64,000 nt of DNA. It comes from Leifsonia sp. ku-ls (GTDB lineage: Bacteria; Actinomycetota; Actinomycetes; Actinomycetales; Microbacteriaceae). A program made the position numbers and the translations under genes. Positions within the stretch are counted from its first letter, which is position 1. Each line of letters begins with the position of its first letter. The stretch spans positions 71,702 to 135,701 of the forward strand of contig QKXI01000006.1 of assembly GCA_003367665.1 (NCBI GenBank). The letters run 5' to 3'. Positions 59,743 through 64,000 of this stretch are shown one piece after another. The notes under the pieces are model-generated. The model did no database searches, was not told the DNA's origin, and saw only the letters and a program-made list of their open reading frames with translations.

Positions 59743-61350
59743 TCAGTCGCGCTCGACCAGCAGGTGGCGGGCGACAGCGACGGCGATCGCGTCCTCCCGG
59801 TTGTTCACCCCGAGCTTCCGGTACACCCCACGCAGCTGCGTCTTCACCGTGTTGGCGGAGACGACCAGCGCGGACGCGATCTCCGCCACCGACCCGGTCT
59901 CCATGAGCTGCGCGAGCACCGCGAGCTCGCGCTCGCTGAGCAGCAGCTCCGGCTCCGCCGTCGGCAGCAGCGAGCGGAGGGGGACGTCGGTGGTGACCCC
60001 GCCGTAGCCGGCCGCCTGGAGCGCGGCGGCGACGCGCTCCAGGTCGTCGGACGGCAGGAAGGCCAGCGGGAGGCGCAGCGTCGTCCTGGCGAGCAGTGCG
60101 CCGAGCTGCTGCACCACGCCGCGGGTCCGTGCCGTCGTCGGGAAGCGCAGCAGCACCGCCGTCTCGAGCGCGGCGGCCTCCGCGGTGGTGCGCGTGTCGA
60201 GCGGGTGGCCCGCCGCGGCCTTCAGCTCGGTGAGGGCGCTCCCGTTCTTGCCGAGGCTCAGGTTCACGCGGGCGCGCTCGATCCGGCGCACCGGCCCGGG
60301 CGGGGTGTCCCGCTCGACGATGACGGACGCGGCGTCGGGATTCCCGAGCGCCAGCTGCAGCAGGGAGCGCAGCCGGGACAGCGCATGCCGCGCGACAGAC
60401 GACCGGCCTTCCGCCCCGCGCATCGCGACGTACGCCTCCAGTCCGGCGAGGGCGTCGCCCGGCCGGCCCTCGACGAGGAGCAGCATGGCCTCCACCTGGG
60501 CTTCGGCCAGCCAGTGCTCGATGGTGCGGCGGTCGTGGTCCAGCGCCGTCAGGTGCTCCTGCGCGGCGGGGGTGTCGAACCGCTCCAGGGCCAGCATCGC
60601 CTCGGCGAGGCGGTAGAACGTGCCCGTGTACATGCTGCGCTGGCGCGCGTTCCACGGTCCGGTGCGCGCGTACTCGACGTGCTCCAGCGCCTCCGGCAGG
60701 TCTCCGCGCATCGCGTGGATGCCGGCGAGCATGGCCAGGTTGCCGAACCCGGGCGACGGCGGCGTCGTCGGCGACGCGGCCAGCCCCTTCGCGAAGGTGT
60801 CCATCGCCTTCTCCACCTCGCCCGCGTAGTACAGCGAGATGCCGGCCTGGGAGTACAGCCGGGGGAGCTGTGCGATCTCCGCGCGCTGCTCGTCGGTGAG
60901 CTGGTCGAGCGCGGCCACCGCGGCCGTGGCGGGGCCGACCGCCAGCGTCGGCCGCCCGAGCAGCCGGTACGCGGACGACTCCGCCGCCCGGATGAGCGCG
61001 CGGTCGACGGAGTCGAGGGTGAGGTTCCGCGGGGTGCGCGCCGCTCGCACGGCGATGACGAAGTAGCGCAACGCCCGCATCCGGTGGAAGCCGATGGCGT
61101 TGTACGTCACGCCGAGCATCATGGCCAGCAGCGGCTGCGCTCGCAGCGTGGAGACGGGAGCCTGCTCCAGCAGCACCCGCGTCGCCTCCCCGTGCAGGCT
61201 CATCAGCTCGAACCAGCCCGAGCGGACGGCGGCGTTGGCGGCCGCCCAGTCGGCCGCCTCCACCGCCACCTTGAGCGCGTCGAGCGTCGCCCTCCCGTCC
61301 GTAGACTGATCGGGCGCCGCCATGAAGTCGCGGCCCGCCTCGTCGTCCAA
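59743..61350 (-). CDS. LuxR-family transcriptional regulator without an ATPase domain (paralogue 2)
   Basis: The 535-residue protein has the same plan as the regulator at 52278-53948: a long helical TPR-like part and a C-terminal LuxR HTH (LSERELAVLAQLMETGSVAE, ANTVKTQLRGVYRKLG). It has no P-loop. The start is set at TTG 61350, where GGAGG lies five bases upstream; the ATG at 61323 (MAAPDQSTDG) is an alternative with a poorer ribosome-binding sequence. It diverges from the S-component-like membrane gene across a 180-bp region with a tandem GGGTGAA element, so it probably regulates that gene. The long open frame to 61902 is rejected. Confidence 0.85.
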   Translation of the reverse strand: MDDEAGRDFMAAPDQSTDGRATLDALKVAVEAADWAAANAAVRSGWFELMSLHGEATRVLLEQAPVSTLRAQPLLAMMLGVTYNAIGFHRMRALRYFVIAVRAARTPRNLTLDSVDRALIRAAESSAYRLLGRPTLAVGPATAAVAALDQLTDEQRAEIAQLPRLYSQAGISLYYAGEVEKAMDTFAKGLAASPTTPPSPGFGNLAMLAGIHAMRGDLPEALEHVEYARTGPWNARQRSMYTGTFYRLAEAMLALERFDTPAAQEHLTALDHDRRTIEHWLAEAQVEAMLLLVEGRPGDALAGLEAYVAMRGAEGRSSVARHALSRLRSLLQLALGNPDAASVIVERDTPPGPVRRIERARVNLSLGKNGSALTELKAAAGHPLDTRTTAEAAALETAVLLRFPTTARTRGVVQQLGALLARTTLRLPLAFLPSDDLERVAAALQAAGYGGVTTDVPLRSLLPTAEPELLLSERELAVLAQLMETGSVAEIASALVVSANTVKTQLRGVYRKLGVNNREDAIAVAVARHLLVERD

Positions 61351-61442
61351 ACCTGCCTCCCGCTCCCATTGTGTCGGCTCTGAACGCAACGCAATGCACG
61401 TATTCGTTATTCGAATGACAGCGCGCGGTTTCTGCCCTCCCA

Positions 61443-61461
61443 GGGTGAATCCGAGGGTGAA
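61443..61461 (+). promoter_or_regulatory. Tandem GGGTGAA element before the S-component-like gene
   Basis: GGGTGAA occurs at 61443-61449 and again at 61455-61461 (12-bp period), 70 bases before the GTG start at 61531 in the divergent region with LuxR paralogue 2. A GATAGGAA -10-like sequence lies about 24 bases downstream. Confidence 0.5.
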
Positions 61462-61530
61462 GTCGGCCGCTGGGCCACGCGGGAGTTGATAGGAAGGCAA
61501 CGCGAGCGGTGGACGAGACGAAGGGTGCGA

Positions 61531-62118
61531 GTGTCTGACACGAGACAGCGGCCGAGGCGGCGCCTGAGCACCCGCGCCCTGCTGATCACGGCGGCGTTCG
61601 CCGCGCTCGGCGCCGTGCTGCTCATCCTGGTCGCCCCGATCACCTCGCTGCTCGCCGCGCTGTTCCCGCCCGCATACGCGCTCGCGGCGGGGCTGCACAG
61701 CGTCCTGCCGTTCCTCACCAGGCGCCTGCTCGGCATCCCGTGGGTGACCACGATCGCCTTCGCGCTGGTCGGCGTCGTGTCGATCGGCTTCACGCCGCTG
61801 GGCGTGCTCATCGTCATCCCGTTGGTGCTGACGGGCGTGACGTTCGATCTGACGCTGCTCCTGCTCGGTCGCCGCGGGCCGGCGAAGGCGTGGCACTACC
61901 ACGTGGCCGCGGCGGTCACCGGCGTCGCGCTGTTCCTCGTGTCGCTCCCGGTCATGTCCGCCGACGACCTCGCGCCCGGCATCCTGGCGCTCACGCTGTG
62001 CGGGCGGCTGCTCGGCCAGTTCGGCGCGTCCGCGCTGTCGGCCGCCATCGCCCGCGGTGTCGAGCGCGCGGGCATCGTGCCGCCCGACGTCGTCGCGCCG
62101 ACGGGACGGGCGGGCTGA
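61531..62118 (+). CDS. Integral membrane protein, probable ECF transporter S component (YkoE-like)
   Basis: The 195-residue protein has a basic N-terminus and about six helices: AAFAALGAVLLILVAPITSLLA, PPAYALAAGLHSVLPFLTRRL, then hydrophobic runs around 70-150. The pattern and length (about 190 residues) resemble substrate-binding S components of ECF transporters such as YkoE of the thiamine-precursor system. No S component lies by the EcfA/EcfT genes at 54-56.4 kb, so it may complete them. The GTG at 61531 has GAAGGG ahead; the frame from 61486 is less likely. Family assignment is tentative. Confidence 0.6.
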   Translation: MSDTRQRPRRRLSTRALLITAAFAALGAVLLILVAPITSLLAALFPPAYALAAGLHSVLPFLTRRLLGIPWVTTIAFALVGVVSIGFTPLGVLIVIPLVLTGVTFDLTLLLLGRRGPAKAWHYHVAAAVTGVALFLVSLPVMSADDLAPGILALTLCGRLLGQFGASALSAAIARGVERAGIVPPDVVAPTGRAG

Positions 62119-62321
62119 TGGACCGCTCCGCCACCGGGCTGCCGCTCATCGCCGCGCACACCGAGGTCTACCGCTCGCGAAGGACCGGCGAGCGCATCAC
62201 GGTCCGCTGCGACTGCCCTCTCGGCCGCGACCACACCTACGGCGAGTGGGTGGAGGCGACGCCGGAGTCGGAGCTGCGCTGGTCGCGGGCGCTGCTCTGG
62301 AAGTCGGCGCGCGAGGCCTGA
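62118..62321 (+). CDS. Small cytoplasmic protein overlapping the S-component-like gene, function unknown
   Basis: The 67-residue product begins MDRSATGLPLIAAHTEVYRS and contains RCDCPLGRDHTYGEW, in which two Cys and a His could bind metal. The ATG overlaps the upstream stop (TGATG), so it is translated with it. No family is recognised. It could be a small partner of the transporter or a nucleic-acid-binding protein. A strong terminator follows after nine bases. Confidence 0.55.
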   Translation: MDRSATGLPLIAAHTEVYRSRRTGERITVRCDCPLGRDHTYGEWVEATPESELRWSRALLWKSAREA

Positions 62322-62330
62322 CCAAACGGA

Positions 62331-62366
62331 GAACGCCCCATCCGGCCGGAGCCGGATGGGGCGTTC
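62331..62366. terminator. Strong 16-bp hairpin terminator
   Basis: GAACGCCCCATCCGGC (62331-62346) and GCCGGATGGGGCGTTC (62351-62366) are perfect inverted copies with a 4-base loop CGGA. It lies between the small protein (plus) and the SdrD-B gene (minus) and should stop both. Confidence 0.85.
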
Positions 62367-62379
62367 GCGCTCGTCCGCC

Positions 62380-64000
62380 TCAGCCGACGCGGCGTCGGCG
62401 CAGGCCGAGTGCGGCGCCGGCCGCGCCGAGCACGAGCAGCGCCAGGCCGACCGTGAGCGGCAGGGCGATGTCCGCTCCCGTGTGCGCGAGCGCGCCCGTC
62501 GATCCCGCCGGCGCGGGCGCCGCGGCCGGGTCCGCCGGGTCGCCCGGCGACGTGTGCGGTGCGGCCGGGCGGACCGCGAGGACGAAGCCGAAGTCGAGCG
62601 TCGGGTCGACCTCGCCGTCGCGCGTCAGGGTCGCGGAGTCGGCCGTCCACGTGGAGGAGTCGGTCGCGGGGTCACCCCGGTGTTCGACCGTCGGCGTGTA
62701 GCGGGCCAGGGCGTCGGCGCTGGCCGCGCGGTCGATGGAGACCGTGTAGTGCTGCCCTTCGGCGAGCACCGGGAGGCCGCTGAACGCGTACCGGCCCTCC
62801 GCGTCGGTCGTCGCCGGGCCGACCTTCGCGCCGTTCACGTCGGTGACGGGGCCGCCGTCGGGCCCGGTCAGCACGAGCACGACGCCCGGGATGCCCGGCT
62901 CTCCGGCGTCCTGCACGCCGTCGCGGTCCTCATCCACCCAGACCAGATCGCCAACGCCGACGCTGGGACGGAGGAAGCCGAAGTCGAGCGTCAGGTCGGA
63001 CGCGTTGTTGGTGGTCAGCTCCGCGGATTCGGCCGACCAGGTCGAGCTGTCCTTCGCACGGTCGTCCCCGGCGCCCGCGACCGTGGGCTCCAGCCCGGCG
63101 AGAGCCGCGGCGGAGGCGTCGCGGTCGATGGTCACCGTGTAGTGCTGGCCGGCGCCGAGCACCGGGAGGCCCGTGAAGGCGTAGTGCCCGTTCGCGTCGG
63201 TGGTGGCGGGTCCGACCTTCGCGCCGTTCACGCCGGTGACCGGGCCGCCGTCGGGCCCGGTCAGCAGGAGCACGACGCCGGGGATGCCCTTCTCGTCGGC
63301 GCCCTGCCGGCCGTCCTTGTCGGCGTCCAGCCAGACATAGTCGCCGACGGAGACGCTCTGGACCCCGCCACCGACGCCGCCGGCCGCGGTGCGCTTGATG
63401 GTCGTGGTCTTCGTCCAGGTCTTGCCCGGCGCGGTGATCGTGACCTCGTTGCCGTAGCTGCCGGCGCTCTGGTCGGTGATGGTGCCCGGGTAGGCGATGT
63501 CGATGAACTCGCTCGGGGCGACGGTGTCGATGACGAGGTGGAAGCCGGTCTCGGTGCAGTCGAGCGTGTAGCGGCCGGCCGGCAGCGGCGACGACGGAGT
63601 GCCGCCGGCGAGGCTGTTCCTCGTGGTGATGCGGAGGCCGGAGCAGTCGATGACGCTGCCGGCCCCGATCGTGTCGACGACGTCGACCGGTCCGCCCAGC
63701 CCGGTCTGGTTGCCGGGGACCTCGACCACCCACCTGATGTTCCCCTTCGGGTCGCGGGTGCCCTCGTAGGCTCCGTCGGCCCAGCTCGCGCCCTTCCAGA
63801 GGCCGCGCTCCGTGCGCACGGGCGCGGGCCCGCAGTTCGTGGTGCACGGTGTCGGGTCGGGCTTCGGCGCGATCGTGACGGTCGTGATGGAGGCGCCGAA
63901 CCGGAGCACCACCGGGCCACCCGTCTCCGTCACGGTGTGATGGTCCCACTGGACGGTGAGGTAGCCGGAGCCGGACACCGCGTCGTGGCTGGCGACATAG
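62380..64000 (-). CDS. SdrD-B repeat wall-anchored surface protein (N-terminus outside the window)
   Basis: The minus-strand frame is open to base 64000, so the gene is cut at its 5' end. The visible 539 codons show a beta-rich N-terminal part, two tandem SdrD-B domains (VGDYVWLDADKDGRQG and VGDLVWVDEDRDGVQD openings, then GIPGVVLLLTGPDGGPVT), a Pro/Ala-rich stretch and the sorting signal LAHTG, a hydrophobic helix and RRRR. SdrD-B domains are calcium-stabilised stalk domains of Gram-positive adhesins. The two units are about 131 codons each and nearly identical in DNA. It is one of four LAxTG proteins in the window. Confidence 0.88.
   Translation of the reverse strand, partial: YVASHDAVSGSGYLTVQWDHHTVTETGGPVVLRFGASITTVTIAPKPDPTPCTTNCGPAPVRTERGLWKGASWADGAYEGTRDPKGNIRWVVEVPGNQTGLGGPVDVVDTIGAGSVIDCSGLRITTRNSLAGGTPSSPLPAGRYTLDCTETGFHLVIDTVAPSEFIDIAYPGTITDQSAGSYGNEVTITAPGKTWTKTTTIKRTAAGGVGGGVQSVSVGDYVWLDADKDGRQGADEKGIPGVVLLLTGPDGGPVTGVNGAKVGPATTDANGHYAFTGLPVLGAGQHYTVTIDRDASAAALAGLEPTVAGAGDDRAKDSSTWSAESAELTTNNASDLTLDFGFLRPSVGVGDLVWVDEDRDGVQDAGEPGIPGVVLVLTGPDGGPVTDVNGAKVGPATTDAEGRYAFSGLPVLAEGQHYTVSIDRAASADALARYTPTVEHRGDPATDSSTWTADSATLTRDGEVDPTLDFGFVLAVRPAAPHTSPGDPADPAAAPAPAGSTGALAHTGADIALPLTVGLALLVLGAAGAALGLRRRRVG
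62563..63348 (-). repeat. Two tandem 393-bp SdrD-B repeat units
   Basis: Units 63348-62956 and 62955-62563 have the same period of 393 bp (131 codons). The stretch encoding GGPVTxVNGAKVGPATTDA is almost identical at DNA level in both, a sign of recent duplication or gene conversion. Confidence 0.8.

Noticed and set aside
1-64000. CRISPR arrays, insertion sequences and phage genes.
   Set aside because: No regularly spaced identical repeats, transposase motifs or phage structural genes were recognised; the tandem repeats found are within genes or are single hairpins.

Overview
The window is one dense block of high-GC DNA from an actinobacterium. The GC-rich codon use, frequent GTG and TTG starts, LAxTG-type sortase signals, a DevRS-type dormancy island and SigJ-like ECF factors fit a Microbacteriaceae or related Micrococcales genome (Leifsonia-like is my inference). 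About 54 protein genes, one tRNA-Gly(CCC) and some twenty regulatory or structural DNA elements can be supported. No phage, insertion sequence, rRNA or CRISPR was seen, and no gap between genes exceeds 300 bases.

Layout. 1-7.4 kb: a GntR regulator cut by the window edge, a palindromic operator, and a tightly coupled operon of GH42 beta-galactosidase, split glycine decarboxylase (gcvPA, gcvPB), a COG3199 ATP-NAD-kinase-like protein and an SDR. 7.4-12.7 kb: a SigJ module with the ECF factor sigJ, an NmrA-like oxidoreductase, a cytochrome b paralogue that has lost one complete heme-ligand pair, and two free-standing copies of the SigJ-type SnoaL domain; three promoters share GTCACA-N16 elements. 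12.7-25.6 kb: VanZ and surface proteins, namely a YVTN-propeller protein, a 2,517-residue adhesin, and a coupled pair of a wall-anchored cohesin protein and a dockerin-bearing secreted amidase. 26-40.7 kb: a DosR/DevR-like dormancy island with two alcohol dehydrogenases, four universal stress proteins, an MgtA-type P-ATPase, a beta-CASP hydrolase, a flavodoxin, a PNPOx-like protein and the DevS/DevR pair, with 14-bp GGGnCC-type boxes in the divergent promoters. 40.8-51 kb: ordinary metabolism, including an HTH-controlled MFS-ADH-cupin-CMD operon, the tRNA, an IPNS-like oxygenase, a threonine-aldolase-like enzyme and a desaturase. 51-64 kb: an envelope regulatory region with two paralogous LuxR regulators, an ECF transporter whose likely S component lies 5 kb away, a sigma factor fused to its own anti-sigma and Ig-like domains, and an SdrD-B repeat surface protein cut by the edge.

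How the genes work together. Three circuits can be read from the DNA: a self-contained SigJ stress circuit; a DevRS dormancy regulon whose sensor, regulator, targets and operator boxes lie together; and a possible LuxR circuit, because a tandem GGGTGAA repeat with 11-12 bp period lies before the giant adhesin, the secreted Gly-rich protein, a small HTH-like gene and the S-component-like gene. Function names rest on sequence motifs recognised by eye; no database search was possible.
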